Shown: one piece after another, positions 1 to 6,093 of the stretch
Position numbering within the stretch: the stretch's first letter is position 1
How the letters are laid out: the number at the start of each line of letters is the position of its first letter
NCBI GenBank assembly: GCA_947645535.1
Contig: CANSDD010000049.1
Location: forward strand, 1-12,211
Reading direction: 5' to 3'
From: an uncultured Mycoplasmatota bacterium
GTDB lineage: Bacteria; Bacillota_I; Bacilli_A; RF39; UBA660
Length of the DNA stretch: 12,211 nucleotides
Notes under the pieces: generated by a model
Told to the model about the DNA's origin: nothing
Database searches by the model: none
Seen by the model: only the letters and a program-made list of their open reading frames with translations
Position numbers and translations under genes: made by a program

Positions 1-16
1 TATTAGAATAGTATAA

Positions 17-289
17 AGTATCAACCTATGGTCATTTGAAAAACTGTCCGTAGGTGAGATAATAAATAAAGAAATAGAAACAGAATTAAAAGAATTGATA
101 AAAGAAATATGTAATGAAATGCATATAGAAATAATTAAAGGAAAGATAGAAGAAAATGGAGTAAAACTAAAAATAAATACACCACCGAATTTATCAGTAT
201 CAGAGATAGTAAAGCAAACAAAAGGAAAAACTTCAAAAATCATCTTAAAAGAAAGTAAGTGGGAAGGAGGGTATCGAGTAACAATATAA
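17..289 (+). pseudogene. Decayed IS200/IS605-family TnpA transposase fragment
   Basis: The open frame reads through a stretch that lines up with the middle of Y1 (HUH) TnpA transposases: a '..LSVGEI' segment, the helix ELKELIKEICNEM, then TPPNLSVSEIVKQTKGKTSK, which matches the family's usual (I)PPxLSVSxIVxxLKGxSS block. A stop codon at 14-16 cuts off the N-terminus. The protein ends at the point where the family has its GYFV-S-T segment, so the C-terminal helix with the catalytic tyrosine is missing. The family's metal-binding HUH motif (DHVHLL type) reads NGVKLK here, so both histidines are gone. A protein starting at the internal TTG (95) would be 64 aa, but there is no convincing ribosome-binding site. 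I read it as an inactive remnant. The family match is from memory of the motif, not from a search. Confidence 0.6.
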
Positions 290-290
290 A

Positions 291-439
291 AAAACATGAG
301 TCCGCTAGCAAATGACATGTGAAGGCTAAGACTCATTCTTCGCCCACCAAATGGTATCTGTAGATACTACAAGTGGATAATAAAATACATTTGGTAAGTT
401 TGAAATGCATTTTTACCTAAAATACTTATCAAATCTTAG
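291..439 (+). other. Non-coding stretch with nested inverted repeats (possible IS end or structured RNA)
   Basis: Directly after the tnpA remnant lies a non-coding stretch rich in inverted repeats. ATGAGTC (296-302) pairs with GACTCAT (330-336), with an inner TAGC/GCTA step (306-309/325-328). ACCAAATG (346-353) pairs perfectly with CATTTGGT (388-395) and encloses a small hairpin, GTATC (354-358)/GATAC (363-367). CCTAA (416-420) faces TTAGG (436-440). IS200/IS605 elements carry subterminal hairpins at their ends, so this may be the right end of the dead element. A small structured RNA ending at the terminator 440-475 is the alternative. Its base composition is less AT-rich than its surroundings. 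No known RNA class was recognised. Confidence 0.4.
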
Positions 440-475
440 GAACGATTAAACCATGATTGCTAATCGTTCTTTTTT
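440..475 (+). terminator. Rho-independent terminator
   Basis: Perfect 9-bp stem GAACGATTA (440-448) / TAATCGTTC (461-469) with a 12-nt loop, followed by six T (470-475). It would stop transcription coming from the tnpA remnant or from the structured stretch before it. Confidence 0.8.
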
Positions 476-510
476 CTTTACATATAAAAAATATTTTATA
501 AAAAAATAAA

Positions 511-540
511 TTGACCATTAAAGATACAGTTTGATATAAT
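511..540 (+). promoter_or_regulatory. Sigma-A promoter with extended -10
   Basis: TTGACC (511-516), an 18-bp spacer, and TATAAT (535-540), with TG at 532-533 making an extended -10. The expected transcription start is near 547, giving a leader of about 86 nt ahead of the gene at 633. It sits just downstream of the terminator at 440-475, so the 633 gene is an independent transcription unit. Confidence 0.8.
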
Positions 541-632
541 AAAGTTAGTTAAGATAATATGAATAAAAAAATATAGATTTGAAATAATATTTAATAGAGT
601 CTTATAACTAAATAAAAGAGGAGTGGAAAAAT

Positions 633-1049
633 ATGGATAATATGGATTATGAATCAAGAATGGAATTAGAAAGAAAGAAAAAAAGTAAAACACAATTGAT
701 ATCATTACTGTTTGTAATTGTAATTTTATTAGGTGGTATGTATTTTTATACAGATTGGAAGAAAGGACCATCTCAGTTTGAAAAAAAAGCAAAAGCACTT
801 TGGGATAGTGTAATGGATATTTATGAGGCTGAAAAAATAATGGAACCTGAAGATAAAACATATACTTTTCCTGATAAATCTATTACAAATTTTACAGAAA
901 GTACTTTAAAAGGGGGAGTAATTAACTTATATAGTAACGGTAATGTTGAGTTTGCGATATATGATAGCAAATGGTGTGCTACTAAATCTAAAACAAGTGG
1001 ACAAATAAATGTTGTAGAGTATGAAGAAGGAAAATGTGTGATAAGATAG
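633..1049 (+). CDS. Single-pass membrane protein of unknown function, 138 aa
   Basis: I do not recognise the family. The N-terminus (residues 1-20) is highly charged, with a lysine cluster KKKSK. One membrane span covers about residues 21-40 (LISLLFVIVILLGGMYFY) and is followed by a domain of about 98 residues that should lie outside the cell. The distal part looks like beta strands (GGVINLYSNGNVEFAIYD) and contains the only two cysteines, C115 in a WCATK segment and C135 near the end, which could form a disulfide. That layout loosely recalls the C-terminal domain of pseudopilin-like proteins, but there is no prepilin cleavage motif. The start is supported by AGAGGAG (617-623) nine bases before ATG. 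It has its own promoter (511-540) and terminators (1051-1132), so it is monocistronic. Confidence 0.85.
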   Translation: MDNMDYESRMELERKKKSKTQLISLLFVIVILLGGMYFYTDWKKGPSQFEKKAKALWDSVMDIYEAEKIMEPEDKTYTFPDKSITNFTESTLKGGVINLYSNGNVEFAIYDSKWCATKSKTSGQINVVEYEEGKCVIR

Positions 1050-1050
1050 A

Positions 1051-1074
1051 AGAGAACTGATTGTTCTTTTTTTT
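1051..1074 (+). terminator. Rho-independent terminator of the 633-1049 gene
   Basis: Short stem AGAGAAC (1051-1057) / GTTCTTT (1063-1069), one pair being G-U, with a 5-nt loop, running into eight T (1067-1074). It begins one base after the stop codon. Confidence 0.65.
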
Positions 1075-1093
1075 AATATTAGTGTGTAAATAG

Positions 1094-1132
1094 GAAATAG
1101 AGTGATAACAATAAAAATCTATTTCTTTTTTT
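1094..1132 (+). terminator. Second, back-up terminator hairpin
   Basis: Perfect 8-bp stem GAAATAGA (1094-1101) / TCTATTTC (1118-1125) followed by seven T (1126-1132). The tandem arrangement with the preceding terminator isolates the next operon from read-through. Confidence 0.7.
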
Positions 1133-1155
1133 ATGAAAAATTACTTTTTTGCTTC

Positions 1156-1197
1156 ATAAATCAAGGCAAATGGTTGATTTATATAAAAAGATATAAT
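1156..1197 (+). promoter_or_regulatory. Putative promoter -10 with a 9-bp inverted repeat over the -35 region
   Basis: A perfect inverted repeat, ATAAATCAA (1156-1164) and TTGATTTAT (1174-1182) separated by 9 bp, lies immediately upstream of a TATAAT (1192-1197). No good -35 is found at 16-18 bp; the expected position (about 1169-1174) falls in the spacer and right arm of the repeat. The hairpin has no T run, so an operator for a dimeric regulator of the 1286-4499 operon is more likely than a terminator. Activity as a promoter is inferred. Confidence 0.4.
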
Positions 1198-1285
1198 AAA
1201 ATGAATTTAGAAGTATTTTGATGAAGCTTAATATTAAATAGAATATTTTGTTCTAAAAATTAAAAAAAAGATGAGGAGTTGTAGT

Positions 1286-2347
1286 ATGATAAGCCATATT
1301 GAAGTTATATTAATTATATCAGTTATATTTTTTATATTTATTTTATTTTATAGTATTGTTTGTTTTTATTTTGAAAAGCATGAAGAGGAATTAGAACAAA
1401 AGAGAAAAGAGAAACTTATTATTTTATTTGAAGAAAGAGAAAAAGCAAATCCAGTTCAAAAACAAAAAATAAACAAACAAATATTAACAAAATTAAAACA
1501 GTTACCTTATCTTTATATTTTTGGAGAAGTATTAGAAAAAAATGATGTTTTAATAGAAGGAACAATCGGAAAAGCTGTATCAAAAAACAGTTATAATCCT
1601 TTATTTTCTTCTCTTGCTTTAATGTATGAAAAAAAAGATAATGTGGCTAAAGCATATTATGCTTATATTTTAAGTTTTATAAAACCCAAAACAAAGCAAG
1701 TAAGAGAATTTTTGAAAAATTGTATCTTATCAGATTCTATTTATTGTGTAGATAATGCCTTACTTGCCTATAGTTCCCTTGGTGATGTTGATATTATGAT
1801 AGAAGCTTATTTAATGATGTCGAAAAAAAATATATATTATGATAATAGATTAGTAGTAGAAGAACTAGCTAATTTTGCAGGTTCAAAAGAAAAATTGTGT
1901 AAAAAATTATATCAAAATTTTGATAAATTTAATGAACAATTAAGAATTGGATTTTTAAAATTTTTTAGACAATGTCGTTATGATATTAGAAAAGAATTAT
2001 TTGAAGAATTAAAAATTAAAGGATTGGAAAAAGAAGTAGAAATAGAAATGATTCGTTATTTTTCTAAAATATCGTATGAAGAAGTTGCTTCTCTTTTATT
2101 AGAAAAGCTAGAAAATAATTATTATAATGATTTTGAATATGATGTTGTTATGATACAAACTTTAGCAAATTATCCAAGCGATAAAACGATAAAAGTACTT
2201 AAAAATGCACTTAGTAGTTATAATTATCATGTTAGATATAATGCCGGAAAGAGTTTATCACGTATGACAAATTTGACAAAAATCACAGGTTTAACAGATC
2301 CATTTGCCAAAGATATGATAGAAGCTTTTATAAGTCAGGAAGTGTAA
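1286..2347 (+). CDS. Membrane-anchored HEAT-repeat protein, 353 aa
   Basis: One hydrophobic span at residues 5-28 anchors the protein. A charged, coiled-coil-like stretch (about 29-70) and then an all-helical solenoid follow. The clearest HEAT-type unit is residues 285-327, with the typical 'VRYNAGKSLSRM' second helix; repeats around 105-200 are more degenerate and could also be read as TPR-like. HEAT solenoids are protein-interaction scaffolds and no catalytic motif is seen. The start is placed at ATG 1286 because GAGGAG (1273-1278) sits seven bases ahead; an in-frame ATG at 1271 overlaps that site and is unlikely. It is the first gene of a three-gene operon, with the glycosyltransferase starting three bases after its stop, so it may be an assembly or regulatory partner of that membrane enzyme (inference). 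Confidence 0.8.
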   Translation: MISHIEVILIISVIFFIFILFYSIVCFYFEKHEEELEQKRKEKLIILFEEREKANPVQKQKINKQILTKLKQLPYLYIFGEVLEKNDVLIEGTIGKAVSKNSYNPLFSSLALMYEKKDNVAKAYYAYILSFIKPKTKQVREFLKNCILSDSIYCVDNALLAYSSLGDVDIMIEAYLMMSKKNIYYDNRLVVEELANFAGSKEKLCKKLYQNFDKFNEQLRIGFLKFFRQCRYDIRKELFEELKIKGLEKEVEIEMIRYFSKISYEEVASLLLEKLENNYYNDFEYDVVMIQTLANYPSDKTIKVLKNALSSYNYHVRYNAGKSLSRMTNLTKITGLTDPFAKDMIEAFISQEV

Positions 2348-2350
2348 AAA

Positions 2351-3676
2351 ATGAATATATTTAGAAATATAATACTAGGATTTGATAATTTTTTCCTTTA
2401 TTTTATGATAATATGGGGAAGTATTTTGTTTATTATTACAATTATATCCCATTTTTTAAACTGGAAAAATATTAGAAGAAAGAAGTTTAAAAATGAAATA
2501 AAAAAAGATTTTGATATGCCAGTATCTGTTGTTTTACCTGTTTACAATGAAGAGGAAAAGATAATAGAAGTAATAGACTCTATTTTAAATTTAGATTATA
2601 AATTATATGAAATTATTATTGTAGATGATGGTTCAAAAGATAAGACCGTAGAAAAAATTATAAAGCATTATAAATTAAAAAAAATAGAAAAAGTAGTAAG
2701 AAAAAAAATAGCAACTAAAACAGTAAATTCATATTATGAAAAAAATGGAGATAAAAAAATAGTATTAGTAGAAAAAATACATGGTGGTAAAAGTGATACT
2801 TTGAATGCTGGTATCAATACAGCACGTTTTCCTTATATTTTCGCACTTAATGCAAATGTAAAAATGGAACAAAATAGTTTAAATGAAATGATGAGGCCAA
2901 TTATAGAGAATAAAAATGTAAGTGTAGTTATAGGCAGCATAAAAAAAATGGGTGAATTTACCAAAAGTTATTTACATATGAAAGAAGAAATACAGCATAA
3001 TAGATTTGTTTCAAGAAGAAATGTTTTCGATTTATATAATGGAAATATCATATCAGAAGAAGGAATTTTATTATTTAAAAAGGATGTTGTAATTGAAGAA
3101 GGCGGATACAAAAGAAATGTAATTGCTGAAGATAGTCATCTTTTATTATCTATTCATCAAAATGCGCTTTCAAATAAAAAATCATATAAAATAAAATATA
3201 TTTGGACGACAATTGGGTATACAAAATATGCCAATAATGCCAAAGAATTAAAGAGAAAAGAACAAAAAGAAATAAGAGGTTTATTACAAAGTATTATGAA
3301 TCATAAAAATATGTTTTTTCGTCCTAAATATAAATTTGTAGGTACATTTTCTTGCCTCTATTATATTGTACTAACCTTTATAGCTCCATTTTTAGAAATG
3401 TTAATGCTCATTTCCATCATTTTATCTTGTATATTAAACTATATTAGTATTACTACAATGATTATGTATTTGTTGATTTATATTTTATTTGGTACGATAT
3501 TAAATATTATGGTAATGTTATCAGAAGAAAGTATCAAGACAATGAAGAAAATTGATTATAGTTATATGCTTCTATATTCTTTTGTTTGGAATATTGGTTT
3601 TAGACAAATTTCAAATTTAAATAATTTAATTTCAATTATATATTTAAAAGATAATAAACAGAAAACTAATTTTTAG
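2351..3676 (+). CDS. Membrane glycosyltransferase, processive GT2 type, with degenerate active-site motifs
   Basis: The layout matches PgaC/IcaA/hyaluronan-synthase-like GT2 enzymes. There is one N-terminal span (about 13-36), a GT-A domain (about 57-300) and several C-terminal spans (about 330-390, plus a hydrophobic segment near 405-430). Conserved pieces are VSVVLPVYNEEE (58-69), VDDGS (91-95), GGKSDTLNAG (145-154) and AED (259-261, the general-base 'TED' position). Two signatures are lost. The metal-binding DxD reads N167-A-N169, and the QxxRW site before 'RGLLQ' reads KEQKE (303-307). These proteins normally make beta-linked polysaccharides at the membrane using UDP-sugars. With DxD gone, this copy may be inactive, regulatory or metal-independent. 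AGGA (2337-2340), inside the end of the preceding HEAT-protein gene, serves the start. Confidence 0.85.
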   Translation: MNIFRNIILGFDNFFLYFMIIWGSILFIITIISHFLNWKNIRRKKFKNEIKKDFDMPVSVVLPVYNEEEKIIEVIDSILNLDYKLYEIIIVDDGSKDKTVEKIIKHYKLKKIEKVVRKKIATKTVNSYYEKNGDKKIVLVEKIHGGKSDTLNAGINTARFPYIFALNANVKMEQNSLNEMMRPIIENKNVSVVIGSIKKMGEFTKSYLHMKEEIQHNRFVSRRNVFDLYNGNIISEEGILLFKKDVVIEEGGYKRNVIAEDSHLLLSIHQNALSNKKSYKIKYIWTTIGYTKYANNAKELKRKEQKEIRGLLQSIMNHKNMFFRPKYKFVGTFSCLYYIVLTFIAPFLEMLMLISIILSCILNYISITTMIMYLLIYILFGTILNIMVMLSEESIKTMKKIDYSYMLLYSFVWNIGFRQISNLNNLISIIYLKDNKQKTNF

Positions 3677-3689
3677 AAAGGGTGCATCT

Positions 3690-4499
3690 ATGTTAGGTTA
3701 TTATAAAATAGATAAAGATTTAATAAAGAATATAGGAATAAAATGTCAAAATATTGAAGAGAACATTTACCATTTATGTTGTCCATTAATTGTAGAAAAT
3801 AAAAAAAGTTTACCATCAAATTTACGATATTTATATGAATTATTAGAGATACCAATTATTCCATATTCTAAATTTAATAAAGATCGAATAGAAGAAAATA
3901 AAGAATTAGAAAATAAAATAAAAAAATTCACGTATTATTTAGAACTTAATATTGATATAGAAATGGAAGAAGAAAAATCTTTGGGACATCTTCTTCGTGT
4001 AGGAAAATATGCAAAAGAATTGGCTGAATCTTTACAATTATCTAAAAAAGAAGTAGATGATATTTATACAGCAGCACTTTTTCATGATATTGGAAAATAT
4101 GTAATACCAAAAGAAATTATTGGTAAAAATGGAAAGTTAACTGATGAAGAATTTGAACTTATTAAAACACATTGCATTACAGCACGTGATATATTAGGCG
4201 ACTTCTTAGAAGAAAATGTGATGCAAATGGTAGAATCTCATCATGAAAGATTGGATGGAAGTGGTTATAAAAATGGAATAACTCCTAGTTTAGGTGCACA
4301 AATTATTGGAATTGCAGATAGTTATGATGCAATGATTTCAAAAAGAGTGTATCATAATGCTGAAAATATTGATAGTGCATTTGAGGAGCTATTATTATGT
4401 ACAAGAAAAAAGGAAGATGGTGGCAAAGGAATGCTATATAATAAAAAACTTGTACAGAAATTTATCCAAATTCAAAAGAAAATGAATAAAATGGCTTGA
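3690..4499 (+). CDS. HD-GYP domain protein, predicted cyclic-di-GMP phosphodiesterase, 269 aa
   Basis: The first 90 or so residues are an uncharacterised N-terminal domain without a membrane span. The HD-GYP domain follows, with its metal ligands in order: H100 (GHLLRV), H132-D133 (FHDIGK), H161, H184-H185, then the GYP loop DGSGYKNG (189-196, where the family has P after Y), and the IADSYDAM helix with D210 and D213. HD-GYP enzymes hydrolyse cyclic di-GMP, a messenger that commonly switches exopolysaccharide synthases. Co-transcription with a GT2-type membrane protein fits that role, although some HD-GYP relatives use other dinucleotides. AGAAAGGG (3676-3682) precedes ATG by seven bases. The TGA stop is embedded in the -35 box of the infC promoter. 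Confidence 0.85.
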   Translation: MLGYYKIDKDLIKNIGIKCQNIEENIYHLCCPLIVENKKSLPSNLRYLYELLEIPIIPYSKFNKDRIEENKELENKIKKFTYYLELNIDIEMEEEKSLGHLLRVGKYAKELAESLQLSKKEVDDIYTAALFHDIGKYVIPKEIIGKNGKLTDEEFELIKTHCITARDILGDFLEENVMQMVESHHERLDGSGYKNGITPSLGAQIIGIADSYDAMISKRVYHNAENIDSAFEELLLCTRKKEDGGKGMLYNKKLVQKFIQIQKKMNKMA

Positions 4500-4524
4500 C
4501 AAACATAAAATTTTATTGTAATAT
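4496..4524 (+). promoter_or_regulatory. Sigma-A promoter of the infC operon
   Basis: Consensus TTGACA (4496-4501), a 17-bp spacer and TAATAT (4519-4524). The -35 overlaps the TGA stop (4497-4499) of the HD-GYP gene, so the translation operon starts with no intergenic buffer. The predicted start is near 4531, giving a leader of about 210 nt before infC. Confidence 0.88.
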
Positions 4525-4530
4525 CAAATA

Positions 4531-4728
4531 GAAATGAAAAAAGGAAAGAAGAAGTGTCCACTTCTCACCCGATTACAAGTCGTTTTGGGTTAAAAGCCAG
4601 TAATGAAACAATTTTATAACAGAAATATAAGTTTCAATATTATTGTACTTTTTAAGTGGATACCTTTTGTATTCGCTTTTTATTCATTAATGTATAAAAA
4701 TCAAAATTTATTTTTGATATTAAATTTT
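4531..4728 (+). promoter_or_regulatory. L20-type autoregulatory leader of infC-rpmI-rplT
   Basis: In Bacillus subtilis, ribosomal protein L20 represses infC-rpmI-rplT by premature termination in the leader. The elements expected for such control are present. There is a 5' hairpin AGAAGTG (4550-4556)/CACTTCT (4559-4565), then a GC-richer segment with CACCC (4566-4570) facing GGGT (4587-4590), then TGAAAC (4604-4609)/GTTTCA (4631-4636), and an intrinsic terminator at 4654-4681. GTGTCCACTT (4554-4563) can also pair along its full length with AAGTGGATAC (4654-4663, one G-U), which would break both the 5' hairpin and the terminator. That gives a ready two-state switch. Assignment rests on gene context and structure; no covariance-model search was possible. 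Confidence 0.78.
4654..4681 (+). terminator. Attenuator terminator within the infC leader
   Basis: Stem GTGGATAC (4656-4663) / GTATTCGC (4669-4676), with two G-U pairs and a CTTTT loop, then T5 (4677-4681); A4654-A4655 can extend the stem into the T run. It lies 60 bases before the infC start, so it acts as a conditional terminator rather than an end-of-gene one. Confidence 0.7.
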
Positions 4729-4742
4729 GGAGGTGTCAGGTT

Positions 4743-5273
4743 ATCGCAAATAAAGAAAAAGATTTGTTTATCAATGAACAAATTCGTGCAAAAGAAGTAA
4801 TGGTTATTGGACCAAATGGTGAACAACTAGGGATTAAGCCAATAAAAGATGCTCTTACGCTTGCTAATTATGCTGGTTTTGATCTTGTTTTAATCAGTCC
4901 TAATGCAAATCCACAAGTATGTAAAATTATGGATTATAATAAATATAAATATGAAAACAAGAAAAAAAATAAAGAAAATTTGAAAAAGCAAAGAGAAAAT
5001 AATTTAGAAATGAAGGAATATCGTCTGTCTGTGTCAATCGATGTTCATGATTTTGATACAAGAGTAAGAAATTCTTCAAAATACCTTGAAAAAGGTCATA
5101 AAATAAAAGTTAGTATTCGTTTTAAAGGAAGAGAGATGGCGCATCCAGAATTGGGTCGCGACGTACTACTTCGATTTGCAGAATCTTTAAGTGAAATATC
5201 AGTAATAGAACAAAAACCTGTTTTAGAAGGTCGTTTTATGACTATGATACTAATGCCGAAGAAAGAGAAATAG
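4743..5273 (+). CDS. infC: Translation initiation factor IF-3, starting on AUC
   Basis: IF-3 binds the 30S subunit, prevents premature 50S joining and rejects non-canonical start codons. The family N-terminus is clear: FINEQIRAKEV, then GPNGEQLGI, DLVLISPNANPQVCKIMDY, the lysine-rich linker, and the C-domain KGHKIKVSIRFKGREMAHPELG. Without an upstream start the first candidate is a TTG at 4764, which has no ribosome-binding site and cuts the N-terminus. GGAGGTG (4729-4735) points instead to the in-frame ATC at 4743-4745. That gives 176 aa, the usual length, beginning (M)ANKEKDLFINEQ. Rare AUU/AUC/AUA starts on infC are well known and allow IF-3 to autoregulate its own translation. It is the first gene of the operon, and its stop overlaps the rpmI ribosome-binding site. 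Confidence 0.93.
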   Translation: MANKEKDLFINEQIRAKEVMVIGPNGEQLGIKPIKDALTLANYAGFDLVLISPNANPQVCKIMDYNKYKYENKKKNKENLKKQRENNLEMKEYRLSVSIDVHDFDTRVRNSSKYLEKGHKIKVSIRFKGREMAHPELGRDVLLRFAESLSEISVIEQKPVLEGRFMTMILMPKKEK

Positions 5274-5285
5274 GAGGAATTATTT

Positions 5286-5474
5286 ATGCCAAAAATGAAA
5301 ACTCATAAAGGAACAGCGAAAGTTTGTAAAGTAAGACCTGGAGGAACTATTAAAATTGGTCATCCAGGAACAAGACATAATACAGGAAAGAAAAATGCAG
5401 CTTCAAATAGAGCAGGAAGAAGTGCTTCACTTTTAAGTCAAAGTGATTACAGAAGAATTAAAGATATTATTTAG
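5286..5474 (+). CDS. rpmI: 50S ribosomal protein L35, 62 aa
   Basis: Full-length L35, a small basic protein of the large subunit. It has the family start MPKMKTHKGTAK, the central GHPGTRHNTGKKNAASNR region and the terminal DYRRIKDII. AGGAGG (5272-5277) overlaps the infC TAG stop and sits eight bases before ATG, suggesting translational coupling. It lies between infC and rplT, the order found across Firmicutes, and shares their leader control. Confidence 0.97.
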   Translation: MPKMKTHKGTAKVCKVRPGGTIKIGHPGTRHNTGKKNAASNRAGRSASLLSQSDYRRIKDII

Positions 5475-5494
5475 TATTAAGGGAGGAATAAGTT

Positions 5495-6049
5495 ATGCCA
5501 AGAACAAAAACTGGTACGGTAACTCGTGCTCGTCATAAAAAAGTAATGAAAGAAGCCAAAGGATACTTTGGAAGTAAACATAGATTATATAAAACTGCAA
5601 AAGAACAAGTAATGCATTCTGGAAAATATGCATATAGAGATAGAAGACAAAATAAAAGAGAATTTAGAAAATTATGGATTATTAGAATTAATGCAGCTTG
5701 TCGTGAAAATGAAATTAGTTATTCAAAATTCATTAATGGATTAAATAAAGCTGGTGTTACAGTAAACCGTAAAATGTTAGCTGAAATTGCTATTGATAAT
5801 AAAGAAGCATTTACAAATTTAGTAGTAATTGCGAAAGATGCTTTAAATGGAAAGGTAACTGCTCCAAAAGCTGAAAAGAAAGAAACTACAATAACTGCAA
5901 AAAAAGAAGAGAAGAAAGAAACAAAAAAAGAAGAAAGTAAAGATTTATCAAAATGTACAGTAGCAGAACTTCGTGAAATGGCAAAAGCCAAAAATGTAGA
6001 AGGTTATAGTACAATGAAAAAAGCAGAATTATTAGAAGCGCTAAAATAG
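5495..6049 (+). CDS. rplT: 50S ribosomal protein L20 with C-terminal Rho_N/SAP-like extension, 184 aa
   Basis: Residues 1-120 are a standard L20 (MPRTKTGTVTRARHKKVMK..., YRDRRQNKREFRKLWI, ending near KDALNGK). L20 is needed early in 50S assembly and represses its own operon by binding the leader. The usual family length is about 115-120, so about 64 residues are extra. Residues 121-150 form a Lys/Glu-rich flexible linker. Residues 151-184 (LSKCTVAELREMAKAKNV... followed by MKKAELLEALK) have the helix-turn-helix-extension pattern of Rho_N/SAP-like nucleic-acid-binding modules. The extension is in frame and encoded with codon use like the rest. GGGAGG (5481-5486) precedes ATG by eight bases. 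The extension could add rRNA or DNA contact; its role is unknown. Confidence 0.95.
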   Translation: MPRTKTGTVTRARHKKVMKEAKGYFGSKHRLYKTAKEQVMHSGKYAYRDRRQNKREFRKLWIIRINAACRENEISYSKFINGLNKAGVTVNRKMLAEIAIDNKEAFTNLVVIAKDALNGKVTAPKAEKKETTITAKKEEKKETKKEESKDLSKCTVAELREMAKAKNVEGYSTMKKAELLEALK

Positions 6050-6076
6050 GTTTCAATTGAAATCTATTTTTCTTTT
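6044..6076 (+). terminator. Terminator of the infC-rpmI-rplT operon
   Basis: An 11-bp stem AAATAGGTTTC (6044-6054) / GAAATCTATTT (6059-6069), one pair G-U, with an AATT loop, followed by a T-rich tail to 6076. The rplT stop codon TAG (6047-6049) lies inside the left arm. Confidence 0.85.
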
Positions 6077-6093
6077 ATCCATACATATTTTTA

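Noticed and set aside
496..861. 121-aa minus-strand frame rich in Phe/Leu/Tyr
   Set aside because: It is antisense to the 633-1049 gene and its promoter; the hydrophobic bias is what AT-rich antisense frames give, and there is no ribosome-binding site.
1271..1285. ATG 1271 as start of the HEAT-repeat gene
   Set aside because: It overlaps the GAGGAG ribosome-binding site that is ideally spaced for ATG 1286.
4603..4800. 65-aa plus-strand frame across the infC leader
   Set aside because: It runs through the attenuator terminator and into infC in another frame, has no ribosome-binding site, and is explained by the leader RNA.
5875..5945. Short AAGAAGAAA-type repeats as a possible tandem repeat or CRISPR-like array
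   Set aside because: They are in-frame Lys/Glu codons of the L20 linker with no regular unit or spacers.
5719..5991. 90-aa minus-strand frame, Phe/Ser-rich
   Set aside because: It is the complement of the Lys/Glu-rich linker of L20, which reads as F/S on the other strand.
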